DNA of 33,945 nt, from NCBI GenBank assembly GCA_003963455.1, contig RXJA01000551.1, positions 1 to 33,945 on the forward strand, written 5' to 3'. Shown here in pieces: positions 1-8,721 of the stretch. Position 1 is the first letter of the stretch. The number at the start of each line of letters is the position of its first letter. The position numbers and the translations under genes were made by a program. This DNA comes from Hyphomicrobiales bacterium. Lineage in GTDB: Bacteria; Pseudomonadota; Alphaproteobacteria; Rhizobiales; Rhizobiaceae. Under the pieces are notes generated by a model, which was not told the origin of the DNA, searched no databases, and saw only the letters and a program-made list of their open reading frames with translations.

Positions 1-74
1 AAGGCCGCGCGCCTTCAGCCGGTCGATGACGCCCTTGACGGTGGCCGCATCCATCGCGATCAGCATGCCGAGCT
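1..74. repeat. Partial duplicate of the marR gene (direct repeat of 1679-1752)
   Basis: Bases 1-74 match 1679-1752 in the same orientation with one difference (A at 65, G at 1743). The match stops sharply after 74. The intact copy lies inside the minus-strand MarR gene and covers the part encoding the end of the winged helix (the IAMDAATVKGVIDRLKARGL stretch). The copy at the window edge is therefore a broken marR fragment that may continue to the left. It is joined directly to unrelated coding sequence (a hydantoinase remnant). I read it as a recombination or insertion scar. Confidence 0.9.
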
Positions 75-85
75 CCAGCTCGCCC

Positions 86-247
86 GACCGCGTGCGCGTC
101 GGCACCCTAGGCGGCCATGGCGACTCGTGCGAGCGCGATCCGAAGCAGGTCACCGAGGATGTCAGGCTGGGCTACTATACGGCCAAGCAGGCCAGGGAGA
201 TATTGGACGTGGCTCACCCCCCTCCGCCGACCATATTTCAAGTATAA
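86..247 (+). pseudogene. C-terminal remnant of a hydantoinase B / oxoprolinase-family gene
   Basis: The frame from 86 reads GGHGDSCERDPKQV, then TEDVRLGYYTAKQAREILDV. This matches the extreme C-terminus of hydantoinase B (HyuB), where GDP-x-ERDP-x3-V-x2-DV-x2-G-x6-A-x3-YGV is typical. Only about 45 of the usual 550 or more residues remain. The upstream part is replaced by the marR fragment, and the frame runs on past the usual C-terminus into AHPPPPTIFQV before a TAA. HyuB proteins act with HyuA on cyclic amides such as hydantoins and 5-oxoproline. This piece cannot be active. The family assignment rests on motif recognition only. Confidence 0.6.
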
Positions 248-367
248 TACAGAACATTATGTACTGCTAAATTATTACTTTGCGATATCTACAACATGAA
301 TTAACCGGATAAGGATATATTAAACCAACAACCATAGATAGAAGTCCGGCGGCGTTTTGGGGCGCTC
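230..367 (+). promoter_or_regulatory. AT-rich leader upstream of the PAP2 gene, with a TATAAT box
   Basis: This stretch is strikingly AT-rich compared with everything around it. It contains a perfect TATAAT at 243-248 and TATATT at 316-321, both on the plus strand. No convincing -35 hexamer lies 16-18 bp upstream of either box (220-225 reads ccctcc). It probably holds the promoter of the gene at 368. Which box is used cannot be decided from sequence. The base composition suggests imported DNA. Confidence 0.4.
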
Positions 368-1453
368 ATGAACTTATCCGGCAACGTGCTCGAGGGTGGA
401 AATCTGCCTGTCCAGGCTCGACTGCGTCGTGGCTGGTTGGCGAGCCTCACGAAAGCCGCGGATGTCCCGCAGAAACTGCTTGCGCTGTGCGTCGTCTATA
501 TTGCCGGAGCTGCACTGGTCTGGCCGTCGACATACTTTGTCATGGTGCAAATCTATTTATTGAAGCTTGCGGTCCTCGGGTCACTCTCCTTCGTTGCGGT
601 GATGATCCCGGCAGCCGTGATCATCTCGCCGAAGGGTCCGGTCAGGTTCGTCGTGACTTCGATTCGCTCGAACGGGCTGCGGGCGTCATTTGTCGTGACG
701 ATGTTCATGCTGTCCCTCGCCGCGTTCACGACCTACAAGGTGAACATACCCAACATCATTCCCTTTTACTGCGACGAAGCCTTGGCCGATCTCGGCGAAC
801 TCCTGCACAGCCAGGCGCCATGGCGGCTCGTTCACGCATTCGATTCCGACATACTGGCAATGGCCGTCTCGGCGACCTATTCCGTCATCTGGTTTTTCGA
901 ATGGTTTGGCTTGGTGTTTCTTGCGGCGCTATCCGCAAATCAGTTGGTGCATCTGCGCTACCTCACCGCGCTTGCACTCGTCACCCTGGTGGTCGGAACC
1001 GTCCTGGCGACGCTGTTTTCATCCGTCGGTCCGATCTTCTACGATGAGTTCCTGGGCGGCGAGCGCTACGCGGAGCTTCTCGAGGTGTTGAAGCAGCGAC
1101 CCTATAACGAGCATGTGCTGTCCTATTCCAATTACCTTCTTACAGCGTACAAGGCCGACAGGACGGCGCTTGGCTCCGGTATCTAGGCCATGCCCAGCAT
1201 GCATGTGGCGATCGCTACCCTGAACGCCTTCTACCTCGCGCGCCTCAACCGTTGGCTCGGGCTTGCAGGCTGGGCATTCGCGATCTTCATCCTGTTTGGC
1301 TCCATCTACACCGGATGGCACTATGCCGCTGACGGCTACATTTCGATGCTGGTCGTCGCCGTGATCTGGCGGCGCACCGCAGGCATTCTCGACGGTGACG
1401 CTGAGGCTTCCGGTTCGCCGACGGGCGTATTACACCCCTCGCCCGCGACTTGA
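368..1453 (+). pseudogene. PAP2-superfamily membrane phosphatase interrupted by an in-frame TAG
   Basis: The frame opened by ATG at 368 gives 272 residues with several hydrophobic segments and then meets TAG at 1184-1186. The same frame continues at once with AMPSMHVAIATLNAF and ends GWHYAADGY...VVAVIW before TGA at 1451-1453. PSMH (the PSGH equivalent) and GWHYAADGY are catalytic motifs 2 and 3 of PAP2 phosphatases of the inositolphosphotransferase-like PAP2_3 type. The family usually reads SGISAMPSMH, so the TAG replaces the Ser of that stretch and one change from TCG would explain it. Without readthrough both catalytic histidine motifs are lost. The restored protein would be 361 residues. 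The whole gene lies in the scarred segment left of marR, which suggests a decaying import. A sequencing error is the main alternative. Confidence 0.8.
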
Positions 1454-1498
1454 CCGACAACTGCGCTGGGCGCAGGGCGCTTCCCGCCATGAATTGCT

Positions 1499-1957
1499 CT
1501 ACGCGAGCTTGGCGAGCAGCCGCAGGAAGGTCGCGGTTTCCTTGGCCGTCAGCGGCGCCAGCGTTTCCTCGGTGATGGCGCGCGCCAGCGGGATCAGACG
1601 CTCGATCGCCTCGCGGCCTTGCGGCGTCAGATTGACCAGCAGCCGCCTCTTGTCGACCTCATGCTTGGAGACCTCGACAAGGCCGCGCGCCTTCAGCCGG
1701 TCGATGACGCCCTTGACGGTGGCCGCATCCATCGCGATCAGCGTGCCGAGCTGATTCTGCGAGGTTTCGCCGATGTCATGGAGCTTCGCCAGGGCGGCGA
1801 ATTGCGGCGGCGTCAGGTCGCCGATATGCGAGGCGAAGATCGCCACATGGCGCTGATGCGCCTTGCGCAGGATGAAGCCGACCTGGTCCTGCAGATGGTA
1901 ATTCTCGTCGCCCTCCTCGGCCTCGACCAGCCGCAGCAGATTGTCCTCGCCGCTCAT
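1499..1957 (-). CDS. MarR-family transcriptional regulator, last gene of the Mo-hydroxylase operon
   Basis: This is a small winged-helix regulator of 152 residues. The start at 1957 (MSGEDNLL) makes an ATGA overlap with the stop of the upstream gene. An in-frame ATG at 1972 would add five residues. A helical N-terminus is followed by the recognition helix region (TPPQFAALAKLHDIGETSQNQLG, IAMDAATVKGVIDRL), the wing with VDKRRLLVNLTPQG, and a C-terminal dimerisation helix. MarR dimers bind short palindromes and release DNA when a phenolic or aromatic acid binds. NicR/BpsR, the MarR regulators of nicotinate degradation in Pseudomonas and Bordetella, respond to 6-hydroxynicotinate. The place of this gene in an operon with a 6-hydroxynicotinate-reductase-like enzyme makes it a functional analogue, by inference. 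The likely target is the dyad at 8704-8721. Part of its sequence is duplicated at 1-74. Confidence 0.88.
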   Translation of the reverse strand: MSGEDNLLRLVEAEEGDENYHLQDQVGFILRKAHQRHVAIFASHIGDLTPPQFAALAKLHDIGETSQNQLGTLIAMDAATVKGVIDRLKARGLVEVSKHEVDKRRLLVNLTPQGREAIERLIPLARAITEETLAPLTAKETATFLRLLAKLA

Positions 1958-2538
1958 CTCAGGCCGTCCCATGCCTTGATGTCCCCGGCCGCCAGGCCGC
2001 CCATGCGGTTGTGGACGCGCGGGCCGCAGGTCATGGCGAGGACGAACACAATCTCGTCGGGACGCGGGCCGTCGCTGACGCCCACTTCCATGGCGTCGAA
2101 ATGGCTGCGCACATAGGCGGCGTTGATGTGGCCGAGCGGCACGTCGAGCTTTGAACCGAAGGCGCCGACCTTCTTGGCGGACGGCACGATCGCCTTGGCG
2201 TCACCGAGGCGCTCGCGCATGGCATAGCCGCCCGGCACGTGCCATAGCGCGCCGTGCTCCAGCTCGCCCGCCGTGCCGACGATGGCGCCCTTGCCGTAGC
2301 CGTCGATCTTCTTCACGTCGCCGCCAAGCGCGGCGATCAGCCTGTCGGAGAGCAGGAGACCCAGCGGCTTCAAATCCTCCATCGCGCCCTGCAGTTCCTC
2401 GACATAGCGGCCGGCGAACGGGTTCTTGACCACGGCGAGAGCCGCCGCGCGAAGGCGGGGTTCTTTCGCCACGGGGCCACCGTCGTGAAAAATCTCCTCG
2501 GTCAGAACCGCGACCTTGCGGATCGGAAAGTCAGGCAT
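1954..2538 (-). CDS. Amino acid synthesis family protein (PF06684, DUF1185)
   Basis: This 194-residue cytoplasmic protein starts MPDFPIRKVAVLTEEIFHDG. Other recognisable stretches are NPFAGRY, the glycine-rich GYGKGAIVGTAGELEHGALWH, FGSKLDVPLGHINAAYVRSH, and a C-terminal PRPDEIVFVLAMTCGPRVHNR. These match the PF06684 family, whose biochemical role is unsettled despite its name. The start at 2538 gives an 8-bp overlap with the upstream stop (TGA at 2533-2531), consistent with translational coupling. A longer in-frame opening to 2592 would run further into the upstream gene and is less likely. Its place in an operon for heterocycle oxidation and reduction suggests a catabolic step, possibly hydrolysis of the reduced ring. 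That is a guess from context. Confidence 0.8.
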   Translation of the reverse strand: MPDFPIRKVAVLTEEIFHDGGPVAKEPRLRAAALAVVKNPFAGRYVEELQGAMEDLKPLGLLLSDRLIAALGGDVKKIDGYGKGAIVGTAGELEHGALWHVPGGYAMRERLGDAKAIVPSAKKVGAFGSKLDVPLGHINAAYVRSHFDAMEVGVSDGPRPDEIVFVLAMTCGPRVHNRMGGLAAGDIKAWDGLR

Positions 2539-3415
2539 GGGCAGTTTCCTTCGCTTTATGTTTGTTGGGCGCGGCGAGCGCCACCGAACCACTGATGCGG
2601 GCCTCGCCCGCCAGGAACAGCGCCGATGCGGCGATCAGGCCGCGCCGGCGAAAATCTTCGGCGACCGCGAGGCCGTTGTCCAGCGCCCGCGCAATCTCGG
2701 CGGGCGCGAGCGCGCCGACGCTTTGCGTCACCAGTATCTCGCCGAGATCACTGTCGGGCGCCAGCTCACGCGCCGCGGCGCGGGCGATGGCGGGATGCCC
2801 AGGCAGGTCGACGGCGTTGGCAATCAGCGTGGCCGCCGCGTCGGCCTCCGCGCCGGTGCGCGCCAGCACCGTGACGGCGTCGGCGATCCCCAGCGAAAAC
2901 GAGCGTCCCCGCCAGCCGCTGGTGGCGACGCCGCGCACGCTATCCTCGGCGCGAATGGTGACGCGGTCGGCCATGCCATTGCCGGTGCCGGCAATCGCCA
3001 CGGTCATGGACTGGCTTGCGCCAAGATGGAGGGCGCAATCGCCGCCATTGTTGACGTAGGCGCGTTCGAGCCGGCGGCCGGCGAGCAGGGCCTCGAGGAT
3101 TTCGTCGGCTACCGAACCGGCGACGGCGGCCATCGGTGTGATGAAGCATTCCGCCAACGATGCGACGGCTGCTTCCATGCGGCGCGCCGTAGGGCCGGCA
3201 AAACTGCGCGGCGCCAGGAAGAATGCGGGAAGCCGCAGTTCGGGCAGTTCCTCGACCACCTCGATCAGGATCGTCTGGAAGCGGGCGACGGCCTGTTCGT
3301 AAGCGGCGCGACGTTCGTCGTCAGAGCCAAAGGCCTCGACGATGAGATCGATCGGTCCATGGTTGAGATGGAGCCGCCGACCGTCGGCAAGCCAATGCGC
3401 CTGCGGGCCGTTCAT
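2531..3415 (-). CDS. UPF0280 family protein (ApbE-like fold)
   Basis: This 294-residue protein has signatures of UPF0280, a family distantly related to the FMN transferase ApbE: ITPMAAVAGSVADEI near residues 90-105, YVNNGGDCALHL, SGWRGRSFSLGIADAVTVLA, and ANAVDLPGHP. No signal peptide is evident, whereas periplasmic ApbE proteins have one, so it should act in the cytoplasm. The start ATG overlaps the upstream TGA by one base (TGATG). Family members often sit beside Mo-hydroxylase or methanogenic genes and have no firmly assigned reaction. Possible roles are flavin handling for the neighbouring oxidoreductases or an unknown step on the heterocycle. I saw no clear flavinylation target motif in the other operon proteins. 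Confidence 0.82.
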   Translation of the reverse strand: MNGPQAHWLADGRRLHLNHGPIDLIVEAFGSDDERRAAYEQAVARFQTILIEVVEELPELRLPAFFLAPRSFAGPTARRMEAAVASLAECFITPMAAVAGSVADEILEALLAGRRLERAYVNNGGDCALHLGASQSMTVAIAGTGNGMADRVTIRAEDSVRGVATSGWRGRSFSLGIADAVTVLARTGAEADAAATLIANAVDLPGHPAIARAAARELAPDSDLGEILVTQSVGALAPAEIARALDNGLAVAEDFRRRGLIAASALFLAGEARISGSVALAAPNKHKAKETAHA

Positions 3416-4956
3416 CAGTCGGCACCGTTCGCCGCTGAACGCCGCAGCTGCGCCATCGGCGGCCAGGGATTGTCGGTCGGCGCGCCGGTGCCGCGGCGCG
3501 GATTGAGATATTCGCCGCCCTTGGCAAGGATATCCTCGACACCGCGGATCTCGTTCTCGTAGCCGCCGAGCCGGACATAGTCGTCGCGGCGCATGGTGAA
3601 CTCGATTGGCGCGACCAGCGCAGGGGTCGGCACATAGCCGAAGGCGCCTTCGGGCACGCGGGTGACGTCAACCATCAGTGTTATGCCGCCGCCCGGCCAG
3701 ACATAGACCGGCGCGCCGCCGACGGTCACATAGGTCCTCAGGCCCTGCACCGAGCGGGTGAGGTTGACGGGGTTTTCGGTGACGCCGGCGCGCAGCGAGC
3801 CGCCGGCGCCGCCGATGAACAGAACGGTGCACAAAGCCGGCTCGCAATTGTCCTCGATAAGGCCGACGGATTTCTGCAGCCGCTCCGGGAAGGGCTTCTG
3901 GACCGGCTTCAACTCGCCGTCGAGCTCGTAATAGGCGAACTGTTCGCCGGTGGTCGACACCATCAAGAGCGACAGGCCGGGACGCGCGCCCTTCCTGGCG
4001 TTCCATTCGCCCAGGATCGACAACGGGTCGGAGATCGTGGTGCCGCCCCAGCCGAGGCCGGGCTCCGAGACCTTGAAGTAGCGGCCGGGCGTCGAGCGAC
4101 GGCCGATGATCTTTATCCCCGTATCCTCCCAGCCAAGCACCTTGCCGGCCTGATGCTCGGAAACGACGCCTGTGATGTGGTCGTCGACCACCACCACCTC
4201 GTCAACGAGACCGCGCCATTGCGTGGCGAACATGCCGATGGTGGCCGAGCCGCAGCCGACGCGCATGCGGTGCTCGACCTTGCCGTCGATGACCGGCGGT
4301 TTGCCGGCTTCGACGATCACCGTCGCGCCGCCGTCGATGGTGAGCTCGACCGGCATGCGGTTGCACAGGTTGAGCAGCGCATCGCAGGTGGCGCGTCCTT
4401 CCTGCTTGGAGCCGCCGGTGAGGTGATGGACGCCGCCGAGCGACAGCATCTGCGAACCATACTCGCCGGTCGTGACATGGCCGATCGCTTCGCCTTGCGA
4501 GCGCACGATCGCCGTCTCGTCGCCGATATGGCGGTCGGTGTCTATCTTCACCTTGACGCCGCAATAGGAGAAGATGCCCTCGGTGACGACGGTGACAAGG
4601 TCGACGCCCTCGACCTCCTGGCTGACGATGAAGGGCGCCGGCTTATAGTCCGGATAGGTGGTGCCGGCGCCGATAGCCGTCACGAAGCGCCGGCCGGTGT
4701 TGACCAGCTCGCCGTTCCACGCTTCGCCCTCGGCGACGAAAGGCACGACCGCGCCGCCGGTCTCGGCCGCATGGTCGAGGATCGTCAGCGGATCCATGCG
4801 TACTATGCGGCCGCCGACATTGCCATAACGGTCGCAGGCGCCGGTGCGGCCGTCGGCGATGTAGCACATGACGGGGCAGGCATCGCAGCGGATCTTTTCC
4901 GCCACCTGCTTCTCGCCGGGATCGTGGGTTTCGAAACGTTCGGCAAGCTCGCTCAT
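3415..4956 (-). CDS. 6-hydroxynicotinate reductase-like iron-sulfur protein
   Basis: This 513-residue protein opens with a cysteine cluster (C24, C27, C31 and C41 in [18 protein letters not shown]) suited to an Fe-S centre. Long glycine-rich conserved blocks follow, such as [46 protein letters not shown] and [17 protein letters not shown]. Rhizobial proteins of this kind are annotated as 6-hydroxynicotinate reductase (EC 1.3.7.1). That enzyme reduces 6-hydroxynicotinate to 1,4,5,6-tetrahydro-6-oxonicotinate in Eubacterium barkeri, and the same intermediate occurs in Azorhizobium. It starts at 4956 with an ATGA overlap to the Mo-hydroxylase gene, the enzyme type that would supply its hydroxylated substrate. 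The family call is fairly firm. The exact substrate in this organism is inferred. Confidence 0.75.
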   Translation of the reverse strand: MSELAERFETHDPGEKQVAEKIRCDACPVMCYIADGRTGACDRYGNVGGRIVRMDPLTILDHAAETGGAVVPFVAEGEAWNGELVNTGRRFVTAIGAGTTYPDYKPAPFIVSQEVEGVDLVTVVTEGIFSYCGVKVKIDTDRHIGDETAIVRSQGEAIGHVTTGEYGSQMLSLGGVHHLTGGSKQEGRATCDALLNLCNRMPVELTIDGGATVIVEAGKPPVIDGKVEHRMRVGCGSATIGMFATQWRGLVDEVVVVDDHITGVVSEHQAGKVLGWEDTGIKIIGRRSTPGRYFKVSEPGLGWGGTTISDPLSILGEWNARKGARPGLSLLMVSTTGEQFAYYELDGELKPVQKPFPERLQKSVGLIEDNCEPALCTVLFIGGAGGSLRAGVTENPVNLTRSVQGLRTYVTVGGAPVYVWPGGGITLMVDVTRVPEGAFGYVPTPALVAPIEFTMRRDDYVRLGGYENEIRGVEDILAKGGEYLNPRRGTGAPTDNPWPPMAQLRRSAANGAD

Positions 4957-7751
4957 CGGCGCGCCTCCTTCTCGCGGATCGCCGCCAGGATGCGGCTCGG
5001 CGTCGCCGGCACCTTGGTGACCAGGACACCGGTGGCATGGCGGATGGCGTTGAGGATCGCCGGCGCGGTGGGGATCAGCACATGCTCGCCCAGGCCCTTG
5101 GCGCCGAAGGGACCTTCGGGATCGGGAACCTCGACGAGAATATGCTCGACCGGCGGCACGTCGCCGATGGTCGGGATCAGGTAGTCGTGCAGGTTCTCGG
5201 TGCGGCCGGGGATGTACTCCTCCATCAGCGCCATGCCGATGCCCTGCGCGATGCCGCCTTCGATCTGGCCCTCGACCAGCACCGGGTTGATCGCCTTGCC
5301 GACGTCATGCGCGGCGGTGATCCTGATCAGCTTCACGGTGCCCAGCTTGAGGTCGACCTCGAGCTCGGCGATCTGCGCGCCATAGCCATAGACGGCGTAG
5401 GGCTTGCCCTGGCCCTTGGCGTCGAGCGGCAGCGTCGGCGGGTCGTAGGTCTCCTCGGCGATGAAGACGAGACCGTCGGCATCAGCCTTCAGCTCGGACA
5501 GGTCGATGCGGCGCGCGGCGTCGCCTTCGCGGATGGAAAGGTTGGCGCCTTCGAGCGCGATCATCGCGTCGCCCGAGACATTGGCGAAGCGCAGGATTTT
5601 TTCGCGCAAGGCGCGACCGGCCTTTTCGGCGGCCTTGCCGGTGACAAAAGTCTGCCGCGATGCGGATGTCTTGCCCGCGTCGGGCGTGATGGCGGTGTCG
5701 GCGCTCTTCAGCTTGAACCTGTCCAGCGGCAGGCCGAGCGCGTCGGCACAGATCTGGGTGATGACCGTGTTGGAGCCCTGACCGATATCGACGGCGCCCT
5801 GATGCAGCACGACATCGCCCGAGGGCGAGATACCGACCTTAATGGTCGAGGGATTGGGCAGCGAGGTGTTGCCGCAGCCATACCAGCAGGAGGCGACGCC
5901 GACGCCGCGTTTGCTTGCGGTATTGGCGGCGTTGAACGCATCGGCCTCGGCAAGCGCGCGTTCCCAATGCGGGCCGAGCTGCTCCAGGCATTCGCCGATG
6001 CCGACGCCAGACTCCAGACGCTGGCCGGTCACCGTTTCGGAGCCGTTACGAAGACAGTTCTTCAACCGGAATTCCAGACGATCCATGCCGAGCTTGCCGG
6101 CGAGTTCGTCATAGAGCGTCTCCTGCATGATGGTGGCCTGCGGCACGCCGAAGCCGCGGAAAGCGCCGGCGATCGGGCCGTTGGTGTGGATGGCATAGCC
6201 GGTCGCCCGGTAGTTCGGCGTCAGGTAGGGACCTGAGGCATGCACCGGCACGCGGTTGGCGACCGTGGGGCCCCAGCTGGCATAGGCGCCGGTGTTGAAG
6301 TCGCCCTCGAAGACCATGCCGCTGACGCGGCCCTCGGCATCGGCGCCGATGGTCGCCTTCATCTCGGCCGGATGGCGCTTGGTGGTCGACATCATCGATT
6401 CGTTGCGCGTGTAGGCAAGCGCCGCCGGGCGGCCAGTCTTCATCGCCACGAGGCCGATCAGGGGTTGCAGCGAGACATCAAGCTTCGAGCCGAAGCCGCC
6501 ACCGGTGGCGGTCGGCACGATGCGTACCTTTTCGACGGGCAGGCCCAGCACCTTGGCCGTGTCGTCGCGGTCCATATAGGGCGCCTGGGTGCAGGCGACG
6601 ACGACCAGCATGTCGCCATCCATGTAAGCATAGCCGGCTTCCGGCTCGATATAGGCATGCTCGACGAAGGAGGTCTCGATGGCGCCTGACGCGGTGACGG
6701 CCGCGCCGGCAAGCGCGGCGTCAGGATCGCCGCGCTCGACCAGGCCGGAGGTGAGCAGGTTTGCCGGCCGGTGGCTGTGGATCAGCGCCGCGCCATCGGC
6801 TTTCGCATCGCGCGGCCGCAGTACATGCGGCAGCTCGGTCCAGGTGACCGGAAAATCTCCGAGGTCGAGATCGAGGATAGCCTCGCGCTCGCCCGCCACC
6901 AGCGCCACCGCCTCGCCGCGCAAACGCGCGAAACCCTCGGCCAGCGCCGGCTGGTCGGCAAAGGGTCCGATGACGCCAAAACAGTTCTTGCCGGGAATGT
7001 CGGCGGCGGTGAAGACACCGGCGATGCCGGGATGCGCCTTCGCCCAGGCGTCGAGATCGCCGAAGCTGAAGCGGGCATGATAGTGGGGTGAGCGGATCAC
7101 CAGCACCGACAGCGCATCGGCAGGGAAGGTATCGCCGCCGAACTTCTCGTCGCCATTGACCTTCGGCACGCCGTCGAGCCGGATCGGCGAGGCGCCCACG
7201 GCGTGACCCACTTCCGGCAGGCGAAGGTCGATGCCGTTCATATGGTGCGAGGCCTGCATCACCGCCGCGACGATTTTCCTGTAGCCGGTGCAGCGGCAAA
7301 GCACGCCGCCCAGCGCGTCCTGCGTCTCGGCTTCGCTCGGCGTGGGGTTGCGTTCCAACAGCGCGGTGGCCGCGACCAGCAGGCCGGGCGTGCAGATGCC
7401 GCATTGCGCGGCGCCATGTTCGAGGAACGAGGCCTGCAAGGCGGACAGCCGGCCGTTGGACAGGCCCTCGACCGTGGTGACGGAAGCGCCCACCACGGAG
7501 GCCGCGGGCATCAGGCAGGCGCAGACCGGATTGCCGTCGACAAGCACGGTGCAGGCGCCGCAATCGCCGGCATCGCAGCCGACCTTGGTGCCGGTCAGCC
7601 GCAACTCGTCGCGCAAGACCTGCGACAACCGCCTGACCGGCGGCACCGAGACCCTGACAGCCACGCCATTGACCTCGAAGGCAATGTCGGCGCGTTCCAT
7701 GCCGGACTGGGCCACACCGGATCGGGCCATACCGGATTGGGCCATACTCAT
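4953..7751 (-). CDS. Fused [2Fe-2S]/molybdopterin hydroxylase subunit (xanthine dehydrogenase family)
   Basis: This 932-residue protein joins two subunits that are usually separate. Residues about 22-105 form a plant-ferredoxin-type [2Fe-2S] domain (C59, C64, C67, C79). Residues about 106-165 hold the second cluster (C117, C120 in CGICTPG and C152, C154 in [10 protein letters not shown]). From about 175 onward is the molybdopterin domain, starting [14 protein letters not shown], with [20 protein letters not shown] and, near the end, GAKGLGE with the catalytic glutamate near residue 889. Such enzymes hydroxylate N-heterocycles using water as the oxygen donor. With the FAD subunit upstream it makes a complete electron path. 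The neighbouring reductase suggests nicotinate as substrate, but purines or other heterocycles remain possible. There is no signal peptide. The N-terminus carries a short tandem repeat. The start at 7751 gives an ATGA overlap. Confidence 0.9.
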   Translation of the reverse strand: MSMAQSGMARSGVAQSGMERADIAFEVNGVAVRVSVPPVRRLSQVLRDELRLTGTKVGCDAGDCGACTVLVDGNPVCACLMPAASVVGASVTTVEGLSNGRLSALQASFLEHGAAQCGICTPGLLVAATALLERNPTPSEAETQDALGGVLCRCTGYRKIVAAVMQASHHMNGIDLRLPEVGHAVGASPIRLDGVPKVNGDEKFGGDTFPADALSVLVIRSPHYHARFSFGDLDAWAKAHPGIAGVFTAADIPGKNCFGVIGPFADQPALAEGFARLRGEAVALVAGEREAILDLDLGDFPVTWTELPHVLRPRDAKADGAALIHSHRPANLLTSGLVERGDPDAALAGAAVTASGAIETSFVEHAYIEPEAGYAYMDGDMLVVVACTQAPYMDRDDTAKVLGLPVEKVRIVPTATGGGFGSKLDVSLQPLIGLVAMKTGRPAALAYTRNESMMSTTKRHPAEMKATIGADAEGRVSGMVFEGDFNTGAYASWGPTVANRVPVHASGPYLTPNYRATGYAIHTNGPIAGAFRGFGVPQATIMQETLYDELAGKLGMDRLEFRLKNCLRNGSETVTGQRLESGVGIGECLEQLGPHWERALAEADAFNAANTASKRGVGVASCWYGCGNTSLPNPSTIKVGISPSGDVVLHQGAVDIGQGSNTVITQICADALGLPLDRFKLKSADTAITPDAGKTSASRQTFVTGKAAEKAGRALREKILRFANVSGDAMIALEGANLSIREGDAARRIDLSELKADADGLVFIAEETYDPPTLPLDAKGQGKPYAVYGYGAQIAELEVDLKLGTVKLIRITAAHDVGKAINPVLVEGQIEGGIAQGIGMALMEEYIPGRTENLHDYLIPTIGDVPPVEHILVEVPDPEGPFGAKGLGEHVLIPTAPAILNAIRHATGVLVTKVPATPSRILAAIREKEARR
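7697..7741 (-). repeat. Three 15-bp tandem units encoding an N-terminal pentapeptide repeat
   Basis: Three near-identical 15-bp units lie at 7697-7711, 7712-7726 and 7727-7741, with part of a fourth running into the start codon. On the minus strand they encode M/V-A-Q/R-S-G repeated just after the initiator. The units keep the reading frame. They lie before the first beta-strand of the ferredoxin domain, so copy number could vary without harming the enzyme. Confidence 0.85.
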
Positions 7752-8641
7752 GCCGCCACCTTGCTTTCGCCGAGGCCGATTGCGGCGCGGACGGCGCGCA
7801 CGACGATCTCTCGCGCTGCGTCCTGCCGGTACTCGGCGCTGCCGCGCACATCGGCGATCGGCGACAGTTCATCGATCGGCGCGGACAGCACCGCGTCGGC
7901 AAGCGCCGCGTTGACCGGCCGGCCGCGCAACGCCGCCTCGACGCCGGCAAGACGGCGGGCAACCGCCGAGCAGGAGCCGACGGCGATCGCCGCATCGGCG
8001 ATCTCATCATCCTCGACCACCAGCCGCGCCGCGGCCATGGCGATCGAGATGACGAGATAGCGCCGGGCGCCGAGCTTGACGAAGGCTGAGGCGCCGGCGG
8101 CGGAAGGCTTCGGCACGCGGATGGCGGTGACCATCTCGCCCGGCTGCAGCGCGGTGCGGCGATTGCCAAGGATGAAGTCGCCAAGCGGCAGATGGCGGGT
8201 GGCTTTCGCCGAGCGCAATTCGACATCGGCGTCGAGCGCCAGCAGCCCCGGCACGCCATCGGCGGCCGGCGAGGCGTTGCAGAGATTGCCGGCAACGGAA
8301 GCGACATTCTGAATCTGGACCGAGCCGACCTCGCGGGCGGCAGATTTCAACGCATCGAACGCCGCCGGCAACGGATGCCGGACGATGTCGGTCCAGGTCG
8401 CGCGGGCGCCGATCCGCCAATGATCGCCCGTCTCCACGATGCCGCGCAGTTCGGCGAGACCATTGATGTCGAGGATGTTGTCGCGGAAGGGTTTGGCGCC
8501 CTGCGCCGGATAGAAATCCGTGCCGCCGGCGAGAATGCGCCAGCGATCCTCGCCAAGCAAGGCGAGCGCCTCATCGACCGTGGTGGGTTTCGCGTAACGG
8601 ATCACGCTCTGCCTTCCAGAACCTTCCCAGAAACGGACCAT
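7748..8641 (-). CDS. FAD-binding subunit of the xanthine dehydrogenase-family hydroxylase
   Basis: This 297-residue subunit passes electrons from the [2Fe-2S] clusters to the final acceptor through FAD. Visible motifs are LAGGTDFYP (residues 37-45, FAD pyrophosphate binding) and [19 protein letters not shown] (around 110-130), followed by the usual C-terminal CO dehydrogenase flavoprotein domain with a family-typical length. I chose the ATG at 8641 (MVRFWEGSG). It has a purine-rich GGGAGGG about 10 bases upstream, and a near-perfect promoter places transcription start near 8711. The alternative ATG at 8707 would then have almost no leader and no Shine-Dalgarno sequence. This is the first gene of the six-gene operon and overlaps the next by ATGA. 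Confidence 0.88.
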   Translation of the reverse strand: MVRFWEGSGRQSVIRYAKPTTVDEALALLGEDRWRILAGGTDFYPAQGAKPFRDNILDINGLAELRGIVETGDHWRIGARATWTDIVRHPLPAAFDALKSAAREVGSVQIQNVASVAGNLCNASPAADGVPGLLALDADVELRSAKATRHLPLGDFILGNRRTALQPGEMVTAIRVPKPSAAGASAFVKLGARRYLVISIAMAAARLVVEDDEIADAAIAVGSCSAVARRLAGVEAALRGRPVNAALADAVLSAPIDELSPIADVRGSAEYRQDAAREIVVRAVRAAIGLGESKVAA

Positions 8642-8703
8642 TCCCACTTGGCCCTCCCAAAGCACCCTGGCTTCGGCTTCTGCCGGTTTCTCACCGGTCA
8701 AAT

Positions 8704-8721
8704 TCATTCGTATGCAAATGA
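8704..8721. promoter_or_regulatory. Imperfect palindrome at the operon's transcription start, candidate MarR operator
   Basis: The minus strand reads CATTTGCATACGAATG between 8720 and 8705. The two half sites CATTYGYA pair in 6 of 8 positions, with one further pair outside. The dyad overlaps the predicted +1 and touches the -10 box, the classic place for a MarR-type repressor. The operon's own last gene is a MarR regulator. Binding is inferred, not shown. Confidence 0.45.

Noticed and set aside
72..86. A 15-base match between 72-86 and 2256-2270 (GCTCCAGCTCGCCCG) at the edge of the marR duplicate
   Set aside because: It is too short and GC-rich to show that the PF06684 gene took part in the rearrangement. 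It could be chance or microhomology.
1..1752. The bracketed segment considered as an intact integrative element or IS
   Set aside because: There is no integrase, transposase or terminal inverted repeat. Only gene remnants lie between the direct repeats, so at most a scar can be claimed.
7697..7741. Tandem 15-bp units considered as a short CRISPR or regulatory iteron array
   Set aside because: The units are contiguous without spacers, in frame and inside a coding region. They encode a pentapeptide repeat.
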